Shown here: piece after piece, positions 15,981-23,975 of the stretch
Layout of the letters: each line of letters starts with the position of its first letter
Position numbering within the stretch: position 1 is the first letter of the stretch
Assembly (NCBI GenBank): GCA_905194315.1
Contig: CAJJRX010000018.1
Location: forward strand, 1-43,701
Direction of reading: 5' to 3'
Length of the DNA: 43,701 nt
Source of the DNA: an uncultured Sutterella sp.
GTDB taxonomy: Bacteria > Pseudomonadota > Gammaproteobacteria > Burkholderiales > Burkholderiaceae_F
The notes under the pieces: model-generated
The model's database searches: none
Seen by the model: only the letters and a program-made list of their open reading frames with translations
What the model was told of the DNA's origin: nothing
Position numbers and translations under genes: made by a program

Positions 15981-16700
15981 TCAGGAAGGAAAAGTCACTC
16001 GCAAAGCAGTCGCAACAGCCGTCTCAATACGGTATTCGATCGGCTGATTGCTGTAAGTAAAACCGCGCCGGATGAGTCTGAAGAGCGGCTCACCGGCCGG
16101 TATGCCGGTGAGCGAGGCAAACCGCTCATCAGCGGTGGCGCTCACAAGATAGTCGCTCACATGGGTAATTACCACGCCGGAGGACTCCTCAAACACCTGA
16201 TAGAGACTCTTTCCGTCGGTCTCAAAAATACCAGCATGCAGTCCGGTGAATACATCCGCATTGAGATAAACGCTGTCGATTCCGCAGCAGCGCGGATCAT
16301 GCGCGGAAGTGAGCACCCGTTCGGCATGCCAGACCGGGCTGCCTTCAGTGAGATCAAGCGCAAGGGCCACCTCAGAGGGGGCAGGGATCTTTTCGAGGCT
16401 CAGAAAACGCGGTGCCCAGCGGATAATATGCCCGTCAAGGCTCAGAAAACGCTGAAACCGGTTCCAGTAGGGGCCTTTATTGAAAGTTTTCACATATGTG
16501 CCCGAGCCCTGATACGCGACAAGGATCTCTTCACCGGTCAGAATTTCGATGGCCCGCCGTACCGTTCCGACGCTGACACCGAACTGCTGCGCGAGTTTCA
16601 CCTCACTCGGAATAGGTCTGTCAATCGGCCAGCTCCCGTCAGCAATGCGCTGCTTGATTGCCCGGGCGACCTTATGATAAATAGGAAATCTCGACGGCAT
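15981..16700 (-). CDS. GntR-family regulator with UTRA domain (HutC subfamily)
   Basis: A 239-aa protein with an N-terminal winged helix typical of GntR (about residues 5-70: YHKVARAIKQRIADGSW, IPSEVKLAQQFGVSVGTVRRAIEIL, YQGSGTYV) and a C-terminal UTRA-type ligand-binding domain (about 85-235). Such proteins usually repress neighbouring catabolic genes until a small effector binds. The transporter-amidohydrolase pair directly upstream on the same strand is the likely target. A terminator separates it from that pair, so it has its own promoter in 16701-16748. A HutC-type site GT-N-TA-N-AC is seen at 19537. Confidence 0.88.
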   Translation of the reverse strand: MPSRFPIYHKVARAIKQRIADGSWPIDRPIPSEVKLAQQFGVSVGTVRRAIEILTGEEILVAYQGSGTYVKTFNKGPYWNRFQRFLSLDGHIIRWAPRFLSLEKIPAPSEVALALDLTEGSPVWHAERVLTSAHDPRCCGIDSVYLNADVFTGLHAGIFETDGKSLYQVFEESSGVVITHVSDYLVSATADERFASLTGIPAGEPLFRLIRRGFTYSNQPIEYRIETAVATALRVTFPS

Positions 16701-16748
16701 AGGCTTTGGAAAGAGAAAACAGAATTAACGCTCAGTTTAACCGGTCAG

Positions 16749-16776
16749 AAAAACGGAGGCTCAAACGAGCCTCCGT
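16749..16776 (-). terminator. intrinsic terminator of the dcuC-like gene
   Basis: Perfect 10-bp stem (16753-16762 with 16767-16776, ACGGAGGCTC/GAGCCTCCGT) with a 4-nt loop, followed on the minus strand by a T run. It ends the abgA-dcuC transcript. Confidence 0.85.
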
Positions 16777-16797
16777 TCAGTGGTTGCATAAACCGGC

Positions 16798-18075
16798 TTA
16801 ACTCAATGCATAGAGCACAATCAGTGCGGCAAACATAACCGGTGCGGTGCGTTTGACAATTTCGATCGGACTCACCCCGGCCACACCGGCCACCAGAATC
16901 ATCCCGCCGGCAAGCGGTGAGGACTGGCGTCCGAAACTTGCTGCCATGGCGGCAAGATAGCCGAGTTTTTCAGGCGCAAGACCAAACTGTGCAGCATGCG
17001 GCGTGACAGCCTCGTTGAAGGCAAACGCGGCAGCGTCACCGGAACCGGTGAGCACACCGAGCAGGTACGGTCCGATGGAGCCGCCCAGTTTGGCCACCGA
17101 CTGCGCACTGGTGAGATAGTTGATAAACACATCGATCACACCGGCGGACTTCAGCCCGGCCGCAAACACACCGGCGGCGATGATGATTCCGAGAATATTG
17201 CCGTAGCCTTTGCCCATACCGTCAAAGAAGCGCTTCACTACCTCCTGCGGTGAGGAGCGGGTGATCGCAATCGCATACACCGTGCCGAGAATCATGGCGG
17301 TGGCGACACTTATTTTCGCCTGAGGTGCAAAAACGGAGGCCAGAATCAGAATAACCACAGGTACCAGCGGTGCCAGCGCAAAAAGCACATTCGGCTTTTC
17401 CGGCAGCGCCGCATCTGCGCTCTGAGCCGCATCAGTCAGGCCGCCCGCAGACATGCCGGCACTGTCGTAATCCTTAAAGAGCAGGCAGACTGCAGTCAGT
17501 CCGATCACCACCAGCACAGCCAGACCGACCGTCGTCAGATAATGCCCGCCGATAAACTGCATCACCTCCATACCGGAGAGCTTTGCGATAAAGACGTTGT
17601 GCGACACACCGGGATTGAGAAAGGCCGGCGTAATCGAAGCAACCACCGCCGCAGCCGCAGCGACCGGCTTGAAGCCAGCGCGGATCAGAAGCGGAATCAG
17701 CGTAGGAGCAACAGCTGCACAGCAGCCCGCCGTTGACGGAATAGCAACCGCAACAATACCGGTCACAATCATGCAGGCGGGCAGCAGAAAAATCCCCATG
17801 CGCTTGAGCGGACGCGTGAGCAGCGCCACCAGATGCAGATCGCACCGTGTGAGTGAAACCACCGCCGCAAAGCCCATGGCCGAGCAGATTGCGATGATGA
17901 GCGCCGGATTGGTCATGGATTTGTCAAACTGCTGCAGCGCAACAAGAGGCTTTAAGGACACCAGTGCCATAAAAAGCCCGGAAGTGAGCAGCACGAGGCG
18001 GGTTTCGTAGCGCTTAATGAGCGCCCAGACAGTCAGCACGGTGACCGCAATGGCCATCCAGAAAGACCATGTCAT
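16798..18075 (-). CDS. C4-dicarboxylate carrier family, DcuC-like
   Basis: A 425-aa membrane protein with about 11-12 hydrophobic segments and DcuC-family features (IPSTAGCCAAVAPTLIPLLIRAG, SITPAFLNPGVSHN, ILGIIIAAGVFAAGLKSAG, LTGSGDAAAFAFNEAVTPHA, ASFGRQSSPLAGGMILVAGVAG). E. coli DcuC exports succinate under anaerobiosis, but close relatives serve other anionic substrates. Start ATG 18075 follows a strong GGAAGGAG. It begins 16 bp after the amidohydrolase stop, so both are cotranscribed; it may import the amidohydrolase substrate, for example an N-acylated acidic amino acid. Confidence 0.85.
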   Translation of the reverse strand: MTWSFWMAIAVTVLTVWALIKRYETRLVLLTSGLFMALVSLKPLVALQQFDKSMTNPALIIAICSAMGFAAVVSLTRCDLHLVALLTRPLKRMGIFLLPACMIVTGIVAVAIPSTAGCCAAVAPTLIPLLIRAGFKPVAAAAAVVASITPAFLNPGVSHNVFIAKLSGMEVMQFIGGHYLTTVGLAVLVVIGLTAVCLLFKDYDSAGMSAGGLTDAAQSADAALPEKPNVLFALAPLVPVVILILASVFAPQAKISVATAMILGTVYAIAITRSSPQEVVKRFFDGMGKGYGNILGIIIAAGVFAAGLKSAGVIDVFINYLTSAQSVAKLGGSIGPYLLGVLTGSGDAAAFAFNEAVTPHAAQFGLAPEKLGYLAAMAASFGRQSSPLAGGMILVAGVAGVSPIEIVKRTAPVMFAALIVLYALS

Positions 18076-18091
18076 AACCTTCACTCCTTCC

Positions 18092-19381
18092 TTACTTTGC
18101 ACAGGAGCCGTTAATGCGACGAACGAGGCCGGTGAGCATCGCCAGTGCTAACGGCAGCGACTCGGTATCCTGAATATCAAAATCCGCCCGGTGATGACCG
18201 TTCTGATTGCAGCCGTAGAGGAAAAAGCCCGCCTTTGCACCGTGGGCCTGCGCACGTCTCATCAGCGAAGCGCAGTCCTCAGAGCCGCCCGTTCGGGTGA
18301 AAACGCGCACCCTGTCACTGCCAACGAGTTCGCGAGCGGTTTCTTCGAGCAGATCGGAGGCGGTTCCGGAGGATTCCATATTGGGAGCCTCACCGGTTTT
18401 CACCCACCAGCCTTCAACTTCATTTGCGGCGGCAATGCCTTTCACGATCGTGTCGACCTTGTGCACCATGTACTGGTTGATGTCGTGCGTGTCGCCGCGC
18501 ACCTCAATCTGCATTCTGGCGTGCACCGGCGTCACATTGCGGCCTTCGCCCGCGTGAAGCGTACCGATGGCAATACGGGTCGCTCCCTGACCGTGGCGCG
18601 GGATGCCTTGAAGTGCAACGGCACACTGTGCAGCGGCCATCAGCGCACTGTGACCCTTTTCGGGGTCATTGCCGGCATGAGACGGTGTACCTTTGAAAAA
18701 CACATCGATTTTAGTCGTGGCCAGGAAACCGCTACGGATGACGCCGATCTCTCCAAGAACACAGCCCGCGCCGACATGAGCGCCGAAAAACCAGTCCACG
18801 TCGTCGACCACACCGGCAGCCGCCATGGCCGCTCCGCCGCGTGTGCCTTCTTCAGCAGGCTGAAAAATGAGTTTGATGCGCCCGCACAGACTCTCGCGGT
18901 TGTCAACAAGCCAGCGCGCAAGCGTGAGTCCCGTGGCCGTGTGAGCGTCATGCCCGCAGGAGTGCATCAGACCGGGATATTCCGAGGCAAAGCCTTCAGC
19001 ATTCGGAACGTGTTCCGGGCACTGCGTTTCCTCCACAAGCACACAGTCCATATCAAACCGGAAAGCACTCGTCGGTCCCGGACGGCCCGTATCAAGAACT
19101 GCTACGGCGCCCGTGTAACCCTGCATTCTCTCAAGCAGATCAGGCGAGACACCAGCAGCAGCGGCACGCTGCTGCGCCTTTTCCACAAGTTCGGGATTGC
19201 GTCCCATCACCGCCTCAGGATTCACCACAGCCGTGCCGAGCTGCACGTCGTAGCCGAGCTGCTCAAGTGTCTGCACCACAAGTGCCGTGGTTTCGAATTC
19301 CGTCCATCCTTCTTCCGGATGGCGATGGATCGTGCGACGAAGCCGGAGCATGTCGTCGGTATAACAGGTCAGATTCTGCAT
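18092..19381 (-). CDS. M20 amidohydrolase, AbgA-like
   Basis: A 429-aa M20D-family metallohydrolase. Likely metal ligands are all present: C142 and H144 in HSCGHDAH, E177/E178 in PAEEGTRGG, H202 in GAHVG, and a late HHRADFD histidine. The lid-domain segment GTPSHAGNDPEKGHSALMAAAQ is typical. The N-terminal RRTIHRHPEEGWTEFETTALV plus the insertion after it match AbgA, the p-aminobenzoyl-glutamate hydrolase subunit, better than indole-acetyl-amino-acid hydrolases. E. coli AbgA works with AbgB and transporter AbgT; here there is no AbgB and the carrier is DcuC-like, so the substrate may differ. AGGAG precedes the ATG. Confidence 0.82.
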   Translation of the reverse strand: MQNLTCYTDDMLRLRRTIHRHPEEGWTEFETTALVVQTLEQLGYDVQLGTAVVNPEAVMGRNPELVEKAQQRAAAAGVSPDLLERMQGYTGAVAVLDTGRPGPTSAFRFDMDCVLVEETQCPEHVPNAEGFASEYPGLMHSCGHDAHTATGLTLARWLVDNRESLCGRIKLIFQPAEEGTRGGAAMAAAGVVDDVDWFFGAHVGAGCVLGEIGVIRSGFLATTKIDVFFKGTPSHAGNDPEKGHSALMAAAQCAVALQGIPRHGQGATRIAIGTLHAGEGRNVTPVHARMQIEVRGDTHDINQYMVHKVDTIVKGIAAANEVEGWWVKTGEAPNMESSGTASDLLEETARELVGSDRVRVFTRTGGSEDCASLMRRAQAHGAKAGFFLYGCNQNGHHRADFDIQDTESLPLALAMLTGLVRRINGSCAK

Positions 19382-19672
19382 GATGGTTCTCCTGGTTGCT
19401 GATTTAGTCCCTGAGGGATTCGAAAATCAATTATCAGGAGTCGGAAAAGGCAAAAAAACGGGCCTGAAAGTCCTCTATAAGACTTCCACGAAAACGTTGA
19501 ATATCCATCAAAAGACTTAAGGTGTGATACCTAATGGTATACACGGAGACGTACGGCAGGTAAATTTTTCACAGTGCTCAGGCGCAAATGCGGCAGACAG
19601 TTACTGCCGTTTACGACGGTAAAAAAGCAATTGAGGTATAATGAATTGATACTATAGTGAAGGATAAAATTG
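19382..19672. other. divergent promoter region
   Basis: This spacer separates the minus-strand amidohydrolase from the plus-strand TPR gene. TATAAT near 19637 is a likely -10 for the TPR gene, without a clear -35. The spacer also carries the GntR-type site described separately. Confidence 0.45.
19522..19544. promoter_or_regulatory. candidate GntR/HutC operator
   Basis: GTATACAC (19537-19544) fits the HutC-subfamily half consensus GT-N-TA-N-AC, and it sits inside a bulged inverted repeat GTGTGATACC-TAAT-GGTATACAC. It is about 155 bp upstream of the amidohydrolase start. It could be the site bound by the GntR protein at 15981. Confidence 0.4.
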
Positions 19673-22237
19673 ATGTCAGTCAACAAAATTCTTGATGCAA
19701 ACGAGCTTGCCGAGCTTCGCGACGGCGCTGATTGCGATGTGGCGCTCGGGATCATCGACAGCATGGTGGAAAAAGCCGTGAGCGAGGGGCGGATTACGCC
19801 CGAGGAGGTGCCGCTCAACGCTGAAATCGCGCTTGAAAAAGCTTTCTTCCTCCTTAACTCTGACACCTACGCGGGTTACTGGCAAGCCGCGGAAATGCTT
19901 CGCAGCGTCACCCCTGAACCTGAGGATGCGGCGATTTACTGCTACAGGCTCTGTGCAGCGGAAGTGATGACCGCACAGATTGAAAAAGCCCTTGCGCACG
20001 CCGCGCAGGGACTCGAGGCCGACATGAGCTGCGCGCTGGCCTTTTACTGGCCCGCCGTGCTCGAAGCAGTGCGCGGCAGCCGTGAAAAGGCGCTCTCTTA
20101 TGTGCAGCGTGCCCTCGAACTTGTGCCCGGCGACTATGAATTCACCCGCATGGAAAAGGAAATCCGCGAGGGGGCGCCCCTTGAGGTGCTGCTCTTTCAC
20201 TCGAGCACCGAGGAAGGGGACAGGGATCTTGCCGATCCGCGTCATCCTGACACACTGCTCAAGCGCCGCGCCGTGAACAACCTCGTCATGAACGAGGAGG
20301 GGCTGAACGCCAATGTGCGCGTGCTCGGTCTCACGGACGTTGTTCAGTCGGGCAGGGATGTCACGGCCCGCTGCGCCTTTGAGGCCGCTGACAGCCAGGT
20401 GGCGCTTCCTGTCGCTTTTGAGATGACCGTGGCCGGTCTCTCCAATCTGCCCGCCGACTGGCTCGAGGAGGTCAAGCGGGTCTTCGGCATGGTGCTCACC
20501 TATGAGCGCGTGAACCCGGAGGATATCGAGCGGCTTCGCATCACCCTGGAGGGTGTGCTGGAAGTGCACTACCGCAATGCGCTCTACGAGCCCAATATAC
20601 TCGGCATTCCGCACGAATATTTCACCGAGGGTGACTTCCGCAGCATTCTCGAAGGGCTCGAACCGCGCTGGCAGCTCTACCTCTTCAAGGTTGTTCAGAT
20701 CAAGCCCGAGGAGCAGATTGCCATTCTCGAGAGCATTCCCGAGGGTGAGCGTCCGCCTGCGCTCACCTGCGAGCTTGCCCGCGCCTACAACAATTTCGGC
20801 GAAGCCGGCAGCAAAGAGCTCCGGCACGCCGTTGCGCTCCTTGAGAGCATCAGAGAGTGGGGCGCCGAACGCGAGTCGTGGAATTTCCGCATGGGCTATG
20901 CGCTTTACTTTCTCGATGAGCGCGATCTTGCGTGGGAGTATTTCGACAAGGCCGCACAGATCCGGCCCCACCCGCACACAAAGTGGTTTTTGAGGGGTTG
21001 CCAGGAGTATATGAACGTGCCGCTGCCGGTGATGAATTTCCGCGAGCGGCTCGAGGCGTTCTGGGATAGCTTTGAGGAGCAGTCCAAAGGCTGGCTTGAA
21101 CGCCTTCGCGACGATCCGGCCAACAACCGCGATGTCGCCGCCGACATCACAGCGCTACTCACCCCGGTGCTGCGACAGAATTATACGGTCTGGGTGGAAC
21201 CTCAGCCCGAGATGCCCCATCTGATTATCGTCAACAGCCACGACATCGAAGTGTCGATCTTTGCCTGGCGACTCAAGGAATCGATGCCCGGGGCGCTGCG
21301 CGAATTTTTCACGATCACCAACGATCTGCCTCGCATCGGGGACGCCACCGCCTTTGAGTTCACTGCGGGCGGAAAGCAGATCCCGATCGGGGATATTCTT
21401 GTGCGTACACGACGTACGGCGGAATTCAACGCGCTCGAGGTGCAGTTCTACATCGCTGCGCTGCAGCCCCTCAACGATACGCTTGCCGTGGAGGCTTTCG
21501 GGGTCTTGCGGCTCCTGATGACCGCCACGCTCGGTCAGGCGGCGGTGGCCACCTACATCAACCGCACGACGCTGCTGCGCGAGCCCGGTAATGAGGCAAT
21601 GGTGAGCTACCCGGAATTTGTCGAACAGTTCTTTGAGCAGTACCCCAAAGCGCGCGAGTATAACGTCGAGCGCTATCTGCTTGACACGGTGGGCTTTGAC
21701 TTCAGGCGTGAGGGCGAGATCCGGGATTATCCGCTCTTTGACATCACTGAAGGGGAGTGCTCCTTTGCCGTGCTGCTCTCGAACTACTACGAGCACAGCA
21801 ACAAAATGATGAATGTGCTCAACCGCTACGGCGCCTCAGCCGCGATGGTGCTCATTGAGGTCTCCGAGGAGCTCCCGAGAGAGGAGAAGCAGCGCCGTGA
21901 AAAAGCGCTTGCACTTGAGCTGCAGAGCTACATGCGTGAGAACGGCGACGTGCGTGATGTGTGTCACCCCATCGGCTGGGCGAGCGGGCGCTACCGCGGC
22001 TATTCGCTTGCCATCGTCTGGGACTATCCCGGTTTTCTCGAGGCGATGCACCGCTTCGGCGAAGCGCACAGGGAGGAACTTTTCTTCTTTGCCGCGAGCA
22101 GCTTCTACTATCAGGGCAACATGATGTGCTTTATCGACCGCAAGACCCGTCAGGCGTCGGATGAAGAGGGCGATGAGGAGGCGGGCGACCCGCTGCAAGT
22201 GACGACGCTGCCTGAGCCGGACGGCGGACATGCCTGA
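19673..22237 (+). CDS. large TPR-containing protein of unknown function
   Basis: An 854-aa cytoplasmic-looking protein without signal peptide or membrane segments. Residues about 20-165 resemble TPR helices (YWQAAEMLRSV, EKALSYVQRALELVPGDYEF), and another TPR-like hairpin lies near 410-445 (NFRMGYALYFLDERDLAWEYFDKAAQIRP). Between and after these are two or three unassigned alpha/beta regions, including a late segment with ECSFAVLLSNYYEHSNKMMNVLNRYGASAAMVLI. The tail is acidic. Start ATG 19673 has AAGGA 9 nt upstream. It stands alone with its own terminator. I know no function; protein-protein scaffolding is suggested by TPRs only. Confidence 0.75.
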   Translation: MSVNKILDANELAELRDGADCDVALGIIDSMVEKAVSEGRITPEEVPLNAEIALEKAFFLLNSDTYAGYWQAAEMLRSVTPEPEDAAIYCYRLCAAEVMTAQIEKALAHAAQGLEADMSCALAFYWPAVLEAVRGSREKALSYVQRALELVPGDYEFTRMEKEIREGAPLEVLLFHSSTEEGDRDLADPRHPDTLLKRRAVNNLVMNEEGLNANVRVLGLTDVVQSGRDVTARCAFEAADSQVALPVAFEMTVAGLSNLPADWLEEVKRVFGMVLTYERVNPEDIERLRITLEGVLEVHYRNALYEPNILGIPHEYFTEGDFRSILEGLEPRWQLYLFKVVQIKPEEQIAILESIPEGERPPALTCELARAYNNFGEAGSKELRHAVALLESIREWGAERESWNFRMGYALYFLDERDLAWEYFDKAAQIRPHPHTKWFLRGCQEYMNVPLPVMNFRERLEAFWDSFEEQSKGWLERLRDDPANNRDVAADITALLTPVLRQNYTVWVEPQPEMPHLIIVNSHDIEVSIFAWRLKESMPGALREFFTITNDLPRIGDATAFEFTAGGKQIPIGDILVRTRRTAEFNALEVQFYIAALQPLNDTLAVEAFGVLRLLMTATLGQAAVATYINRTTLLREPGNEAMVSYPEFVEQFFEQYPKAREYNVERYLLDTVGFDFRREGEIRDYPLFDITEGECSFAVLLSNYYEHSNKMMNVLNRYGASAAMVLIEVSEELPREEKQRREKALALELQSYMRENGDVRDVCHPIGWASGRYRGYSLAIVWDYPGFLEAMHRFGEAHREELFFFAASSFYYQGNMMCFIDRKTRQASDEEGDEEAGDPLQVTTLPEPDGGHA

Positions 22238-22258
22238 GAAGAGGCTTTCCGGGAGCGA

Positions 22259-22299
22259 AACTCCCGCGCCGGGGCGTCTCCAGGCGCGGGAGTTTTTTT
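22259..22299 (+). terminator. intrinsic terminator of the TPR gene
   Basis: AACTCCCGCGCC (22259-22270) pairs perfectly with GGCGCGGGAGTT (22283-22294), followed by seven Ts. A very strong terminator. Confidence 0.92.
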
Positions 22300-22310
22300 C
22301 CTCTGAGCCG

Positions 22311-22874
22311 CTACCGTATCTGTGCCGCGGCTTCCTCGACGCGCACTCTGAGAGCCTCCATATTGTCGAGCTCGTTCAAAAACGTAAAGAGCGCCGGGCC
22401 CACCGTTGCATACTGAGGCCGTACCGACGCATCCATAAACATGCTCACGATCAGATTAAAGAGCTCCCGGGAGGCAGGCCCGCCGGTGAGCTCGTAGAGC
22501 AGACAGCTTCGGCTCACCGTGCCTGAAGCCGGTCTTGTGTAATAGACACTGTAAAAACACAGCATGTCCTCAAGCACCTGCACGCCGCTCATATGTGCCG
22601 TCATCAGCGAACGGTCACGGGTCGGAATGACTTTCATCCCGTTAGGGGCTATTTCGACCGTCTCCGGCGGGAAACCAGACTCGTAAAGGACGGATTTCGT
22701 TTTTCTGATCACCACCGTAAAACCGCTGATATCGATTCCGCTGCCGGCAAAAACCTCACGAAGAGCAGCAAATCCGCCACTGCTCACAAAGGTCAGTCTC
22801 TTGTCGGCATTGAGGTGAACCGCCCGCAGGAACTGCCGGTCGTCTGCCGACGTATAGTCCGTGACGAAAATCAT
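22311..22874 (-). CDS. hypothetical protein, 187 aa
   Basis: A single uninterrupted frame of ordinary codon use, convergent with the TPR gene. The protein is soluble-looking, has a mixed alpha/beta composition (MIFVTDYTSADDRQFLRAVHL, GFTVVIRKTKSVLYESGF) and three cysteines in the C-terminal half. No signal peptide or membrane segment. Upstream is an AT-rich spacer with strong palindromes. No known family recognised; the position next to the equally unassigned TPR protein may be coincidental. Confidence 0.6.
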   Translation of the reverse strand: MIFVTDYTSADDRQFLRAVHLNADKRLTFVSSGGFAALREVFAGSGIDISGFTVVIRKTKSVLYESGFPPETVEIAPNGMKVIPTRDRSLMTAHMSGVQVLEDMLCFYSVYYTRPASGTVSRSCLLYELTGGPASRELFNLIVSMFMDASVRPQYATVGPALFTFLNELDNMEALRVRVEEAAAQIR

Positions 22875-23099
22875 CTTACAGAGCCGGATTTAAAACTCAG
22901 AGAGATCGGAACAAATAAAATTTATTTCTATTGATTGATATATCTCCTCTATATCAGATACAGACAAGGTAGGTACAACGCTAACCGTTGATTTTTATCG
23001 TTTATAAGTACATGTGTTTTTTTGTATAACAAAAACTCAAACCAGTGGAAAAGTGTGTTTAATTTTCAAGATCAGTCAATGCATATTTATTTGTTAAAC

Positions 23100-23132
23100 T
23101 AAATATGACACCATCCGATGGTGTCATATTTA
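23100..23132. repeat. perfect 16-bp palindrome with 1-nt centre
   Basis: TAAATATGACACCATC (23100-23115), one C, then its exact reverse complement (23117-23132). With no loop it is a symmetrical protein-binding site or cruciform rather than a normal hairpin. Confidence 0.7.
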
Positions 23133-23169
23133 AATCTTAGAAACATCAAATTTTGACGTTTTACTATTA

Positions 23170-23200
23170 AAAGGTAACATCGTTAAGTGATATTACCTTT
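23170..23200. repeat. imperfect hairpin in the same spacer
   Basis: AAAGGTAA (23170-23177) pairs with TTACCTTT (23193-23200), and ATC (23179-23181) with GAT (23189-23191), leaving one mismatch and a 7-nt loop. It is 38 bp from the perfect palindrome. Confidence 0.5.
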
Positions 23201-23263
23201 AATTTATAAAATCTCTAAATCCGCTGTGCCTCAGGCAGAAAGCCGTTTTACGCTGACGGTCCG

Positions 23264-23311
23264 GAAAAAAACGGGCCCGGGTAAAAGCATTTGAGCTTTC
23301 ACCCGGGCCCG
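23264..23311 (-). terminator. intrinsic terminator of dmsAB
   Basis: CGGGCCCGGGT (23272-23282) pairs perfectly with ACCCGGGCCCG (23301-23311), continued by AAAGC/GCTTT inside; on the minus strand it runs into seven Ts (23270-23264). It closes the operon right after dmsB. Confidence 0.92.
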
Positions 23312-23345
23312 GCATCCGATCAGATCAGGTCTGAACAGAAGTCTC

Positions 23346-23957
23346 TCAGAAGCGGTGTGCCTTAGCCGCCGGATCACCCTGCATGCGGGCGTTCTTCGAG
23401 GGGCGGATCACCAGCGAGGGGCGGGTTTTTTCGCCCGAAGGCATCGGTGCGAGTGCATCGAGCGTGCCGTGTTTGCGGCGAAGCTCCTCAATGTCACCGA
23501 ACTCGATTGCGCGTTCCGGACAGCTTTCCACACACACGGGCATGCCGCCCGAGGCGGTGCGGTCAAGGCAGCCGTCACACTTGAGCATCTTGCCGGCTTT
23601 TTTGTCGAGCTGCGGAACATCGTACGGGCAGGCCGCTGCGCAGGCGCCGCAGCCGATGCACTTTTTCGTGTCAATCACGACAAGACCGTCCTCGGTGCGC
23701 TTCATGTGCGCGTGCGTCGGGCAGACCTTCACACAGGCGGGATCGGCGCACTCGTTGCAGCCCATGGAAATGTAGTAGGCAAAGACGTCCGGACGCCATG
23801 TGCCGTCCCAGTTCTTCTGCCAGCTGCCGCCTTCGACTTCGATCACGCGGCGCAGGTTGAGCCCGAGCGGCGTGTTGTTTTTGTCCGCGCAGGCCACCGA
23901 GCAGGTGCGGCATCCGGTGCAGCGGGAGACGTCAATATAAAAACCTTTTTGCGTCAT
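23346..23957 (-). CDS. dmsB: DMSO reductase-type iron-sulfur subunit DmsB
   Basis: A 203-aa ferredoxin-like subunit with four cysteine clusters for four [4Fe-4S] centres: CTGCRTCSVAC (about 14-24), CNECADPACVKVCP, CIGCGACAAACP, and CDGCLDR with CVESCP. In E. coli DmsB passes electrons from the membrane subunit DmsC to the molybdenum subunit DmsA on the periplasmic side. It starts 18 bp after dmsA with GGGAGG upstream of the ATG. No dmsC follows. Confidence 0.93.
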   Translation of the reverse strand: MTQKGFYIDVSRCTGCRTCSVACADKNNTPLGLNLRRVIEVEGGSWQKNWDGTWRPDVFAYYISMGCNECADPACVKVCPTHAHMKRTEDGLVVIDTKKCIGCGACAAACPYDVPQLDKKAGKMLKCDGCLDRTASGGMPVCVESCPERAIEFGDIEELRRKHGTLDALAPMPSGEKTRPSLVIRPSKNARMQGDPAAKAHRF

Positions 23958-23975
23958 AATTATTTCCTCCCGGGA

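Larger units (their letters stand above)
22875..23271. other. AT-rich spacer with palindromes
   Basis: No gene is seen. The stretch supplies the promoter of the 187-aa protein gene, probably in 22875-23050, and carries two inverted repeats described separately. Confidence 0.4.

Noticed and set aside
18191..19402. 403-codon open frame antisense to the amidohydrolase
   Set aside because: Shadow of a gene with complete metal-binding motifs.
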